Positions 35,949-47,269 of a DNA stretch of 64,000 nt are shown here, piece after piece. Position 1 is the first letter of the stretch; each line of letters starts with the position of its first letter. Made by a program: the position numbers and the translations under genes. The stretch comes from Caenorhabditis elegans (taxonomy: Eukaryota; Nematoda; Chromadorea; Rhabditida; Rhabditidae). Below the pieces are notes generated by a model. It was not told the DNA's origin. It searched no databases and was given only the letters and a program-made list of their open reading frames with translations. The stretch lies in assembly GCF_000002985.6 (NCBI RefSeq), contig NC_003284.9, forward strand, positions 1,302,001 through 1,366,000, given 5' to 3'.

Positions 35949-36392
35949 TTTTATGTTCTTCCCTGATCAAACTTCAATCATATGTCTAATTACCGCTCCT
36001 CTTATTCTTATCAGCTAAAATTCAATTGATGGAAAATTAGAAAGTTCACACTATACTGTTATTGTTGTTCTGCACATATTTTCAAATACTTCGAGTGTAC
36101 ATAACACATGACAATGTAAAATTTGACATAGTCTAGCAAAAAATTTGAACCGTACTTACTTCTAGTCCAACTGTTATGTCCCCTCCGCCTTCATTTTGGA
36201 AGTTAAGCACATTTGCGAACTGTAGAAAATCAATACTGATATAGAATTCAGTGTGTCTGAATTCAAAAAAAGGTACAGTTTCATTCTGCCATTTAAACAT
36301 TCAGAGCAAAATATTTCTACATTAATATGAACTTCCTTATTTAAAGTTGTATGAACCAACAAAGTATGGACAAATTACATTTGAAAATGAAT

Positions 36393-36500
36393 TTACTCGA
36401 GTTGAACTCTTTTGGGGTTTGCCCCGTTTCATTCGTTTATTTAACAAATTCTTCTTTTGTATTATTGTTTTGTTGGTTTTCTTCTTGAAGTAAAATGAAT
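36393..36500 (+). mobile_element. Truncated 3' end of a second Sam-like LINE copy
   Basis: ACTCGAGTTGAACTCTTTTG followed by GGGTTTGCCCCGTTTCATTC matches the 3' UTR of the LINE at 41465-41520 (ACTCGAGTTGAACTCTTTTA, GGGTTCGTCTCGTTTTATTT) in the same orientation, and ends in a similar GAATTCGAATTCAG tail. It is a 5'-truncated insertion, the usual product of incomplete LINE reverse transcription, about 900 bases upstream of the longer copy. Confidence 0.8.
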
Positions 36501-37369
36501 TCGAATTCAGAAAAATCAATGTTATCTAAATATTGGTAAAATCTCATGAAATATGAGCCAATTTCAGTTACAATATATCGGGTTTCGGAGTGATACAGGG
36601 TGCACAACTGCTATAAGACTCTCAACATTTGAGGTATCTGGTACATTTCTGATCCAGCATACCATAAAGCATCTGTAACTACAATTTCATATTTCTATCT
36701 CAAAAATTGAAAACAAAACAGCAAAAAGTTAAAAATTGAGTATACAGGCTCTCCCTGAAAGTTTTGGCAATTTTGTTGTACGTCTTCACAAGAGTTTCTA
36801 AGTCCTCCAGACAACTCTTACAAGGCACAACTTTATTCAGGTCTAAGAAGTGCACCGATTAGTCTTTCTTGTTTAAGTAGTCATGTACTCACCAGTACTC
36901 ACCAGGAATTTGTTTTTTTTTGGCAAAAATGAATATTTTGGTTTTTTTTGTTTCTTTGGACCAAAAAAAACGACAAGTCTCTTTCAAAAATGCTATTTTT
37001 AGTTGGTATGATGAAAAAAAAAAACGATTTTTTTTGGTATTTTTGATATTGGTAATTTTTGAAAATTTGTGGGTTTCTATCGCGCAAGGAGACTATTCTC
37101 CCTTGGGAAACCTTTATCTACATTTTCAATCTCGTGGAATCTGTCAGTAAGCATGGAGATTGTAATCTTGAAACCTTTTTTGATTTCAAGGTTGCAGTTC
37201 GAACAACTAAAAGGAATATCAGGGACTGGAGCTGAAAATATTTGTTCTTATGCAATGTTAAAAGAGATAGTATTAAAGAAATTTTGCTTTACGATCTCAA
37301 AGTTTGCATATTTCCAAATTTTACAAAGGGGCTTCAGTGAAGTTGTAAAACTTATTTCAGAAATTAATT

Positions 37370-37440
37370 CATTCCACCCTCTTTCTCATTCCACCCTCTT
37401 TCTCATTCCACCCTCTTTCTCATTCCACCCTCTTTCTCGC
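37370..37440 (+). repeat. Four tandem CATTCCACCCTCTTTCT units
   Basis: Four nearly identical 17-18-base units (ATTCCACCCTCTTTCTC) sit directly upstream of LINE ORF1. Tandem 5' UTR monomers of this kind carry the internal promoter in some LINEs. Here that is an inference from position. Confidence 0.85.
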
Positions 37441-37498
37441 GTTGTGGACGGTGACCCCTCTCTCCCCTCTCTCGACACCAATTATCGATTTTATTGCA

Positions 37499-38335
37499 AT
37501 GGGTGCTAATAAGAAGAAAAGAGCTCGATCGGAAGCGTCTGATGAAGATCCTCCTCTTTTGACCAATTATAAAGACTACAAAGCTCTTCATGAGCATGTA
37601 GTTCTTCTTACGGAGTTGGTAAATAATCTTCACTCAGCTCTTGTTTCTTCGTCCTCTGCTAAGGAGCTCGCTGAGGATATTTTCTCGTCGATTCCGCAAT
37701 GTGCTCCTGTTCCTGCCTTGCTTGATCCCATCTCTTATTCTGACATCGTGCCATTCTCGTCACCTAATCATTCTACTCCAACGACTGTTACTGTCTCTAC
37801 TCCTGCTCAACCATCGTACGCTGCCGTGCTCAAGTCCGCTGTCCGCAACACCAAAGAAATGCGGGATTTTTCCCGCACCACCTCTCAGATAGAACGTAAG
37901 TCTATGAGATCAGTAATGGAGCGACTTCCAGACAACAGACATGACCCGCATCAAAACCAGTCTAACTACAACATGCTCCAATATTTCTCTCGAAAATACA
38001 ATCTTCCGATGCCTACCCATTGCTACCGCCACGAGTGCAAAGCCGACTGCCGACCGCTCAAGATTGGGTTCCAATCTGAACTTGACCGTGATACCTTCAA
38101 CGCTGGCTTCAACAAGCACAAGAAAGAAGAGCGCGGCATCACGTCAATCTTCCTGATGCCTCGTCTCCGGCGGGATCTGATGCCCGACGAGCTCACTGAA
38201 TTGAGAAAGTCAAGGAAGTATGTGTATGATGAGAATTTGAAAGCCGGCAAGTCAGTTTATATTATGAAGGATATTTCTTACGTGAAAAACCCCAAACCCC
38301 AGGTTTTTCGCATCTCTCAAACTTCAGCCCTCTAA
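37499..38335 (+). CDS. LINE ORF1 protein
   Basis: 278 aa with a basic start (MGANKKKRARSEASDEDPP), a central Ser/Pro-rich linker, and a C-terminal region with a short cysteine/histidine patch (HCYRHECKADC, about 179-189) and RLRRDLMPDELTELRKSRKY. I chose the ATG at 37499 because the upstream frame is low-complexity 5' UTR. LINE ORF1 proteins bind the element RNA and help form the ribonucleoprotein. The frame is intact. The assignment rests on position before the endonuclease/RT ORF; I do not recognise the domain with certainty. Confidence 0.8.
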   Translation: MGANKKKRARSEASDEDPPLLTNYKDYKALHEHVVLLTELVNNLHSALVSSSSAKELAEDIFSSIPQCAPVPALLDPISYSDIVPFSSPNHSTPTTVTVSTPAQPSYAAVLKSAVRNTKEMRDFSRTTSQIERKSMRSVMERLPDNRHDPHQNQSNYNMLQYFSRKYNLPMPTHCYRHECKADCRPLKIGFQSELDRDTFNAGFNKHKKEERGITSIFLMPRLRRDLMPDELTELRKSRKYVYDENLKAGKSVYIMKDISYVKNPKPQVFRISQTSAL

Positions 38336-38520
38336 AGAATAACTTATCTTCTACTTCCTCTTTATTACTTTCCTCTATCAATTCCAATCTTTCTCACAAT
38401 TCAATTCCTCAAACATCTCCCAAGCGGATTTCGCAATCCTCCTCTTTCTCTTTTTCCCTCCCCCCCTCTTCTCTCCCTCTCTCTCCAAAAATCGATAATC
38501 ACGTCATACATAAAATTAAG

Positions 38521-41380
38521 AATATTAATTTCTCTCTTGCCAATGTTCGTGGAGTATCAGCCCTTCCTAAGATAATTATGCTAAAAGAGTTTTTTGCTTC
38601 TTCTGACATAGATATACTCCTTCTTACAGAAACTTTTCTTAGTAATATCGTACCTTCTAGTCTCTTCAATGCTCCTAATATGTCATTCTTAAGATTAGAC
38701 CGTAATCCTGAGCTTCATTCTAAGGTGTCTGGTGGTGGAGTTGCTGTCATGCACAAGTCTTCTTTAAACATAACACTCCGCGATATTAATTTTGAAACCC
38801 ATTACCCCAAACATCGCTGTGAAATTCTAGCTTTCGATATACACAACGCTGAACCAGCATCTTCAGCATCTTCCCCTTTATCCATATTTCTGATATACCG
38901 ACCTCCCTGCTGCTCTGTCTCTGAAAACGCTGCTCTTATAGCTCATCTTGAGAGTTATATTCCTCTTAGTCGCACGATACTTGCTGGGGATCTCAATTTC
39001 CCACAAATTAATTGGTCCTCCGCCAATTCATCCTTACACCCATTTGCTTCTTTTCTCAGCTCCATCAACCTTTCCCAAAAAGTTCAATTTCCCACCAGAT
39101 TATCTGCCTCCTCCAGCAACATTCTTGACTTAGTGGCCTGCTCAGCTGATATCTCTATCCTCCATCTCTCCCCTCAGCCAGCTCTTCTGAATTCCGACCA
39201 CCTTTCGGTTAGTTTCAAGATTCCTATCCTCTCCCCTATAGACTCTCCGTGTCCTACTTCCCAAGACTCCAATAGTTCTCCCATGTTTGACTATAAAAAA
39301 TGCAACTTCCCCCTCCTCAACAGAGCGCGTGTTAACTGGGACTTCGAATTCTGCTCTCAAAAATCCGTTTCGGAAAAATTTGATCGCCTACTTTCGATTC
39401 TTAACAACCTCCTTACTCTACACTGTCCCACTAAGTCAATTAGTGTCTCTAAGTCTCCTTCACCTTATCACAACATTCATCGAAAACTGAAGCGACTAAG
39501 GAATAAAATCAGCAAGCTTATTCTATCACGTAAATGCACATTTGAAATTATTAAAACCGCGCAATCTAAATACCGAAAACTTTATCGGAACTTTAGAAAA
39601 TACGTGCGCCGTTTTGAAAACGATATAATTGCCAACTCAAATTTTACCAAAATAAGGCGTCTTATTAATAGTCGCCTCAAATCTCAGAACCTTGTTCCAT
39701 CCATCATCCTTGACAATAAATCCATTGTCAATGATTCAGAGAAAAGCGAAATTTTTGCTAAAATCTTCGCCTCGCACTACTCTGACGATTCCAGCCAGTC
39801 TCAAAATTCTCTACATAGTCCTTCACCCACATCCCATTCCTCTCTTCAGAATCAAACATCCACATCTCTTCATTTAGACTCATTTCAGCCTTATATGATT
39901 GAAAGCGTATTGTCGAAGCTTCCCCCTAAATGTGGTTTTTCCCCACACTGCGCCAATTATCTAGTGCTCAAGAAATGTGCTACTCCTCTTGCTTTCCCTC
40001 TATCCATTATATACAAACAATCATTTGCCGATTCTAAAATCCCTGACTGCTGGAAAAAGGCAATAATCATACCAATACCCAAAAAAGGTAATCCTTCTTC
40101 CCCCAGCAACTACCGCCCGATAAGCCTCACTGACCCCTTTGTTCGTGTTATGGAGCGTATTATATGCTCTCGAATTCGCGCTGATTTTGGCCATCTTCTG
40201 CCCCACCCCCCCCCCCCCCCCCCATCAACATGGGTTCCTCCACTACAGAAGTTGTCCTTCATCATTAGTTCGATCTGTTTCTCTCTACCATTCCCTTCTA
40301 AAGAAGGAAAAATCTCTCGATATCATCTTTTTCGACTTTGCTAAGGCATTTGATAAAGTTTCACATAGCATTCTCTTAGGAAAACTTGCTAAGTTTGGTC
40401 TCGATTCTTTAACTTGTTCCTGGTACAAGGAATTTCTTGAAAACAGAACTTTCTCCGTCAAAATCAACAAATTTGTTTCGAAAAACTCCTATCCCATCTC
40501 TTCAGGTGTCCCACAAGGCTCTGTTTCAGGGCCTTTACTTTTCATTCTTTTTATTAATAATTTATTGATTGACCTAGCTCCCACCATAAATATTTCCTGT
40601 TTTGCTGATGACGTTAAAATTTTTCACACTGATCCTACTATAATACAAAACTCCATTGATATTATAGTTAGTTGGTCCAAGTTAAATGAACTTCCTTTAG
40701 CTCCAACTAAATCTGCGTTGCTAGCTCTTGGCACTCGTAACAAAAACCAATCATATTCTGTTGATGGTGTCCCCATTACCCCATCCTCTACTGTTCGAGA
40801 CTTAGGTCTAATTACTGATTGCAAGCTAAAGTTTGAACACCACATAGTTAAAGTTAGTTGCCTAGCCATGCTTAGGTCTAAACAAATTCTCAAAGCATTC
40901 TCCTCCAATTCCCCAAAGTTCTACGCCCACCTTTATAAAACTTATGTTGCTCCCATTATGAATTATTGCTCTGAAGTCTATGCTCCCCACTCAAACTCAG
41001 TGCTTTCAGCAAAACTTGAACAACCTTTAAGGCACTTTACCAAGCGCGTTCTTCAAAGATGCAATACAAAATTCTCATCTTATGAAAATCGACTCAGTAT
41101 AATGGAGCTCCACTCCACCAGACACAATAGAATTAAGGCTCAATTGAAAGTACTGTATAGACTGTTAACAGGTACCTCTCATTTTTCTAACCTTAGACAA
41201 TTTGTTACTTTCTCTAGTTCTAATAGGCACCCAATGATTTTAGTTAGGAAGGACAAATGCTCCACGCATTTCTTTGCTCTTATCATCCCAGTCTGGAACA
41301 ATTTATTCAAAAATGTTACGGTTTTTATGTCCCCATATCAGTTCTGTGAATTTATTGATCTCAACATCCCCCGGTTATAA
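38521..41380 (+). pseudogene. LINE ORF2 endonuclease/reverse transcriptase, frameshifted at poly-C
   Basis: The first frame (open from before 38521, first ATG 38578, to 40344) carries an apurinic-type endonuclease: FSLANVRG, LLLTETFL, GGGVAVMHK, LIYRPP, AGDLNFPQINW, LDLVA and NSDHLSV. It continues into the start of the RT (WKKAIIIPIPKKG, NYRPISL). The second frame (40139-41380) carries HQHGFLHYRSC, FFDFAKAFDKVSH, SSGVPQGSVSGPLLF and the catalytic CFADDVKIF. The frames meet at an 18-C run (40206-40223), between RT motifs 1 and 2. All catalytic signatures seen are intact, so length change in the C-run is the only obvious lesion. It could be a true mutation, slippage in propagation, or a sequencing error. 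Confidence 0.9.
40206..40223 (+). repeat. 18-C homopolymer tract inside LINE ORF2
   Basis: Eighteen C residues after CCCCA. It translates as a proline run at exactly the point where the ORF2 frame changes. Confidence 0.95.
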
Positions 41381-41557
41381 CTACACTTTTACCTCCATTC
41401 CCATCTTTCGCCCCTTTACTCTTGTTCCCTATTATCTTTTTATTTTTTTTTTGTTGTAACTTTTACTCGAGTTGAACTCTTTTAGGGTTCGTCTCGTTTT
41501 ATTTGTTTATTTCTCTTCTTTTAGTTAAATAAACTCAAATTCAATTCAATTCAATTC

Positions 41558-41923
41558 TGATTTCCTGGAACCTGAAAAAGTGAAGAATCAAATCTTGAAA
41601 GGATTTCAAGATTTCAAGATGTATAGCAGAACATGGGCATCCGAATCTGAGCAGAGACTAATCTGAAACAAATCCAGTAATCCTTTGATTTTCTTTTATT
41701 ATTCCGAAGCCATGTAGTATTTTATTATGCAACAAACCAACAAAGTGCGACTTCGCACATTTTCTTTTCTTTTTTTTTATTAACAAGAGTTCACACAGTT
41801 ACAATGAAATTTGAGAGAGTAAGGTAGAAAATTATTTTTCGAGGTGGGGGATATTTGAAGGTAGTGTAAACGGAGTGGAGATCGGACAACTGGGCAAACG
41901 GAGAGTGAACGATGGAGCATTGA
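41558..41923. other. Gap between the LINE and the small secreted gene
   Basis: No gene seen. A short perfect stem, AAAGTGCGACTTCGCACATTT (41736-41756), could form a small hairpin. The last part is presumably the 3' UTR of the minus-strand gene. Confidence 0.5.
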
Positions 41924-42357
41924 TCAGAGCAGGGTGACGAAGTCGTCTTTGACCTGCTCAAAAAACTCGGGGCAGCAGAGCTCCCCGACGTGTTTGATGG
42001 TTGGTGTGGTGGTGTTGCAGATCTTCTGCATTGCTGTAAAATAAGATTTTTAGTTTTAAAATTAAATTAACTGGATTAAAACCAACCCTCCATGTTCTGG
42101 CATTCCACTTGGGAGCAGAAGGAGATCGTCATTCTGAAGATCTTGTGGATACAGTCTTGGGGGGTGCTGATGTTCAAGTAGATAGCCAGCGGCTGGGTAT
42201 TAGCCTTGTGGAATGGAAACTCGTCGGCTGCAACGGTTGCGAAGACTTCCTGGAGTTCCGGGATCGGAGATGACGTCTTGGTTGAGAACTTCTTGGCAGT
42301 CATTTGCTCGGCTGAGCAGAAGACCAGGAGTACAGCAAGAAAGAAGAAGGTGTTCAT
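41924..42357 (-). CDS. Small secreted cysteine-containing nematode protein
   Basis: Minus-strand exons 42357-42087 and 42033-41924 join in frame to 126 aa through a 53-base intron (GTTGGT donor, TTACAG acceptor). Residues 1-16 form a clear signal peptide (NTFFFLAVLLVFCSA). The mature part has paired cysteines (DCIHKIF, FCSQVECQNM, KICNTT, ELCCPEFF) and one predicted N-glycosylation site (NIST). The cysteine spacing suggests a compact disulfide-bonded helical domain of the sort found in many short nematode secreted families. I do not recognise the family. No membrane anchor. Upstream DNA (42360-42420) is GC-rich with GCGGCTGAA repeats. Confidence 0.85.
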
Positions 42358-43053
42358 GGCGGAAGCGGCTGAAGCGGCTGAAGCAGTGAGGGATGAAGTC
42401 GGACGAGTAGCAATTGTGTGATAATCTATCACTTACCTCTAACAGAATTTTCTTACATTTTATACTGCGCTAATTAGCTCCACCCCCTTTTCAGACATTT
42501 TCAGCTCCACCCCTGATACCCCTTTTATCTCTGTCTTACAGTCACTCGCTGATTATTTGTCTGGAATCTCGAGTCTCTAGAATCTGTAATTTTGCTCCGC
42601 CCATGGGCTCATTTGTGGGAACATTGGTAAGCTAGAAGGTAGCCTATTTTTTGCAAAAAAAATTCATGCCTGTCATCCTTGGAAGACTTAAAAAAGTTTA
42701 TGAAAAACTAAAAGTATGATTTTTCCCAACTTCGGAGTTCCACATCAAAAGCTACCAGTTTTGAATTTAAATATGGGGTGTATTTTGAAAAACGTTGCTG
42801 CTCAACACTTATAGGAACATCATCAAAATTATAGGAATTTTTAGACTATTTTTCGAGCAGATAATTTTATCCACAAAATTCTGGTCAAATACCCAACGGT
42901 TAGCGGTTTCCAACCCAACATCTTCGTTTTAACCCCGACAAATAAATTTCTACACTCTACTACTGCAACTTCAATTTTTTTCCCTGTCAAAAAATCTTGC
43001 CCCTTTCCGAATCTCGATTTCTTGGCCATATACATTTATCCACACAATGTCAT

Positions 43054-43065
43054 TCGCGCAGGGCA
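43054..43065 (+). promoter_or_regulatory. Near-match to the X-enriched MEX motif
   Basis: TCGCGCAGGGCA matches 10 of 12 bases of the motif enriched on X (TCGCGCAGGGAG) that marks dosage-compensation recruitment sites in C. elegans. It lies in a locally GC-rich patch. Confidence 0.5.
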
Positions 43066-43380
43066 GCTGAGCCCTTCCGCCAAATTAGGATGAAGTGTGT
43101 GTGGGGAGGAGGGTAAACTCCTTATTGATTTGTACAGTGGAAATTTTACGTTAAAAAAATTATTTGAGGTTAACAAACCACTTGATGAGATTCTGAAAAC
43201 AGACGATATTTAAAAAAAAAAAGTTCCAGTTAATTTTATTGGATCCTTCATGGTTCTGTGCGTGGTAAATGATATTTGTAGGGCTTTCATGGGAAGACAC
43301 TTTTCGAGTTCCGCACCGCACACTCGCGGCGCATGGCAGTCGAAGAAGTTTTGGCGCTTGTGCTGGAAGCCTTAGGTTAT

Positions 43381-43402
43381 CCTATATATATATATATATA
43401 TA
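43381..43402 (+). repeat. TA dinucleotide repeat
   Basis: About ten uninterrupted TA units. Confidence 0.9.
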
Positions 43403-43598
43403 TGGACAGTTTTGCAGCTCTGCAGGTTTACAGTTTTGGCTTCATTATTGGTTAGGTACCGCTTTTTCAATTCAACATGTCTAAGTTTCACCGTCTACGT
43501 GAGAATCACACATATCTGAAACTGAAACAACGGGTATTTGTATGAGATTATTTTCCGACTGTAATCTGCCTGAAAATTTCCTCGCATGATTTTGTTTC

Positions 43599-44160
43599 GA
43601 ATAATCCTGGCTGAAAATCAAATAAAAAGTGTATTCAACTAAATGGAGATTAGAAATTGATAAGGGCGATTGTAATCCGAATACATATTCCTCTGATAAT
43701 CCGTCTCAAATGTTTATTTCGGAATTTTTCTTCATTTCGTGCGTCATGGCTTTGATGTTCTGGAACGTTTTGCAGCTCTTAATGTATCTCACATAAGTAA
43801 AAAGTATTGATAGCAAACCGGATAAATTCGGGCTTTTCTCGTCCGGATTCTGTTTAATATGTATTTTTGTACGGTACACTCTAATCAAAAACTGAGCACA
43901 TTTCGCAGAGCTCACGGAGCTCAGATAAGAGCATTAGAAGCATTAGAGCTGTACGTGCAACTTTTGCATACTTGTTGATGTGTGATGTTAGAAGTCTCTT
44001 AGTCTGAAAATACATCTAATAAAAACCCCGTAGTTTCGCTAGAAATATTGTAGTCAACTTTTTCTGAAACTTGTAATTTTAGAGCAATTATCCGACGAGC
44101 TGTATGAAGATTACACGCTTTGACTTATTCTCAACTTCAAGAGCAAAGGTGGATAGATCA
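43599..44160. repeat. Diverged segmental duplication, copy 1
   Basis: GGAGATTAGAAATTGATAAG, then GCGATTGTAATCCGAATACA and TGATAATCCGTCT match copy 2 at 45265-45430 in the same order and orientation. Further on, GAAGATTACACGCTT and TCAAGAGCAAAGGTGG (near 44105-44155) match 46016-46090. Similarity in between is patchy, so the copies are old or contain indels. Confidence 0.75.
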
Positions 44161-45264
44161 CAAGGCATATGAAAAAAAGCTGGAACTTTAACTTTCGTTT
44201 TGCACAGGACAGAGAAAATAATTTGTATTCACTATTACGGTGCATTTTTTTCAAAGTTGCGAATCCCAATTTGATAAAGTTTTGTTTTTTGGGAAGCTGA
44301 ATAACATTTACATCACGGGAAAATTGGTAAAAACTGAGATTTTGGTTAGAATTCGGTAATTTTTTTAGCAATTCTCAAGAGATTACTTTTCAGAATTTGG
44401 TCTTTTAAAGCCATATACAAAGATTTTATTTTAGTACTAAAATTATTCAGTATTAAAAGTACTCTATTTTTTCACCTGAATTAAAACAATTTTAAAGTGG
44501 AGAGTAAATAATAAAATTGATGTTTAATTTACTGTCGCATGTTCGAATTCCAGCAGTAATGGAATATGAAAATGTTTTAACATAATTTAACCACAAAATT
44601 GAAGTGAAAAATTTTTTTGTTCAACGACTTCCAAAAAAAAATAGGTGAGAACTGAGTATTCACCACTTTTGAGTTTGAACAAAAATTATTTTTTAACACG
44701 ATGAAATGATTTTTAAATCTCTCCTCCACAAACCGTGATCTACCGGCAAACAACTTTTGAAAAACTATTGAGAAGTTTCTATGAAGATTATATTTGTGGA
44801 GTCAACATTTTGTTTGAAGAAAACACCTATTTTGAACTATTAGGACGCATATTAAAATGTTTTTCCTTTTTAAATGCTTTATAATTTTTTCTGGCAGGTT
44901 ACCGTATTCCTTAGTTGCACGTTTAAGCGTTGATTAATGGTGTGTCAACCTGAAAACTTTGCAACTACACAATTTAATGCTACTTTAAATCACAAAATAT
45001 TGACACTTTTCGAAGAATTAGGAATTTTTGGCAAAACTTTCGAAAAACTCAGGAAAATCTCATAACGTTTGCTACATTGCTCTCAATTTTCAAAAAAATC
45101 TGATACAAGAATTTGGAGAAATGGAACTGTAACTACATCATTGTTTTGAAAGCAGTACTGAAACTTTACGGGTCACCGACGGACCGATGAACCGATTCGC
45201 TGCCACCTGCCCATTTTACCACTTGGCCATCTTCACAAAAAATCTCTTCACATGACACTACTGT

Positions 45265-46105
45265 AGATAATCCGGACTGAAAACCAAATGAAAAATGTAT
45301 TCACCAAGATGGAGATTAGAAATTGATAAGGGTGATTGTAATCCGAATACATATTCGATTGATAATCCGTCTAAAATGCTTATTTTGGAATTTTTCTCCA
45401 TCTTGAGCGCCAGGTCTTTGATCTATTGAAATATCTTGTAAAAGGGGAACAAATAATAAAAAAAATTATTTGATAAATTTCATACAACATTTCAATACCG
45501 TTTACCTATATTCTGTTAGTTTGGCGTTGCTGGTAGTAGAAACACAGTTGTAGTTTCTATTAGCCATGCGTTTTTTTGCAAGATTCACCTACTAAAACAA
45601 TTTGTCTCAATAACTCTCACTTTTGACAATTTTAAAGTTTTTAAACATATAATGAATTAAAAGATAATTGGCATCTGATTTGGACCGTTCCAGTACTATT
45701 AACAAAGTTTTCAAAAGTCAGAAGAACAAAAAGTTTGTTTAAAATTTTCAGTAGTTTCTCAAGTTTCGAAAACGCTTCCCTAGGTGAAAAAATTGGGACT
45801 AACTCATTTTCATCTCTGTGCATAGCTTTCTCTGTTTTTGACACTAATTATTATTTGTATCTTCAGTTTTATGTTTCATGCCTTTAAAAATCTTTGTAAG
45901 CAGTTATTGTTCAAAAACCAATATGCAAATCTGAAACTTAAAGAAATTGTAGCTTTGTAGCTGACATTTTCTGAAACATGTATTTCGTTAATTATTGTCC
46001 GTTGGGGTGTGATAATGGTGATTACACGCTTGAATACATAGAACTTCTGAGAAACATATGCGTGGGCTCCTTCAAGAGCGAAGGTGGCTCGAAAATGGTG
46101 ATGAT
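45265..46105. repeat. Diverged segmental duplication, copy 2
   Basis: Counterpart of 43599-44160: GGAGATTAGAAATTGATAAG, GTGATTGTAATCCGAATACA and TGATAATCCGTCTAAAATGC, then GGTGATTACACGCTTG and TCAAGAGCGAAGGTGG. No gene is recognisable in either copy. Confidence 0.75.
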
Positions 46106-47269
46106 GCTTCATATTGGTGTTTGTGGAAATTTTAAAGGGTTTTCAATAATGTATATTTTGTTTGCAGACATCACAAAATAGCCGCAAACCTTTGGATATC
46201 AAAAAATTGACCGATGTTTCAGCATGAGCACATCTTCATGTTATTCTGCTTCTGGTAATAAAAATTAAACTGTTAATAATCAAATAATCTTCAAAATTGT
46301 ACTAGTAGTGAACGGCAGATGTATCTTCATTGTGAGCAAGAACTTCTAGCAGAAATACATTATCCGTTTTGGCAGCATCGTCTTCAAGAACAGAAAGAAC
46401 TCTGCCGGATAGCAAACGCTTGGACGCTGCTGAATTGTTTTTTTTTCAATAAACAGTTTTCAATTATGGAAAAAAGAAACGAGCAGAAAAGATGAAAACA
46501 ACGAGGATTTGAAAACAGAAAACAAGAAAAAACTTTGCACCGCAAGAATTATCGAACGGTTTGCAGACAACACTCTATTGCGAGAGACGCAGGGGGGAGA
46601 GAGGAAGAGGACCTATATAAAAATGGTTATGGCAGCCCAAATGCTCATCACAGTGCAATTTTTGAATGGGGACTTTTGTGCAATGAAACTCAAATCAGAA
46701 AACTGCTCATTGAAAGCATAACAGCCTGAAGTTTTTGATCACGTTCGCCAAGCTTATGAAGATTTGAAGAAAGTCAAATTTTAGAATTACTGAAATAGTT
46801 TGGAGAAAAGCAGTTGTTAGCATGGCGTCTGGTCTTTCTGAATCTAGGTAGTCCTAACTATTATATTTGAATTTCTGAAGCATTCTACAACATTCCACTA
46901 ATTTCTCAAAATGTTCTTGAAATGCATCCAATTTTCAGAGCGTGTTAAAAATTTTCAGAAGCTCAAGAGTTTTTAAAATTTTGGTATAAACCAAATTTTT
47001 TTTAAAAATTAGCATTTTAATTTCCAATTTCCACTTCTACAATGATCATGCTCTATACATTATTAAAGTACTCCTATAATGCCGATTTTAAAATTCGCGG
47101 CATATGCCAAAAATGCCGTTATGCTGAAAAGAAAAATTGTTTTTCTTCGAGCCCGAAGAAAAATTGAGGAAATATTTTTCTTTCATTTGGAAACTAGAAT
47201 GATAACTAAATTCATTTGATTTATAACAAAGGGCTTTAATTATTGTCCAATCGGAATTTCAAACATATT

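Larger units (their letters stand above)
34906..36389. other. Upstream region of the transthyretin-like gene
   Basis: No coding exon. Bases 35090-35330 are GC-richer, contain TGATAA at 35163-35168 and TGACGTCA near 35239, and are the likely promoter of the minus-strand transthyretin-like gene. A MITE occupies 35801-35948. The remainder is AT-rich, with a TATA/CATA-rich stretch at 35705-35770. Confidence 0.5.
37370..41557 (+). mobile_element. Jockey/CR1-type (Sam-like) non-LTR retrotransposon
   Basis: The element has 5' tandem units, ORF1, an endonuclease plus reverse-transcriptase ORF2, a 3' UTR starting near 41380, and a short tandem tail (CAAATTCAATTCAATTCAATTC) at 41535-41557. The codon usage and pyrimidine-rich composition differ from the neighbouring genes. 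A truncated relative lies 0.9 kb upstream. The 5' boundary is uncertain because no target-site duplication could be identified. Confidence 0.85.

Noticed and set aside
36560..36780. GTGATACAGGGTGCACAACT and TATACAGGCTCTCCCTGAAA as possible mariner-type ends
   Set aside because: The two ends are not inverted repeats of one another and no TA duplication could be shown.
46509..46729. Plus-strand frames of 64-70 codons near a CTATATAAA sequence
   Set aside because: Two overlapping frames, no homology I recognise and no clear acceptor or donor pair; a decayed gene is possible but not supported.
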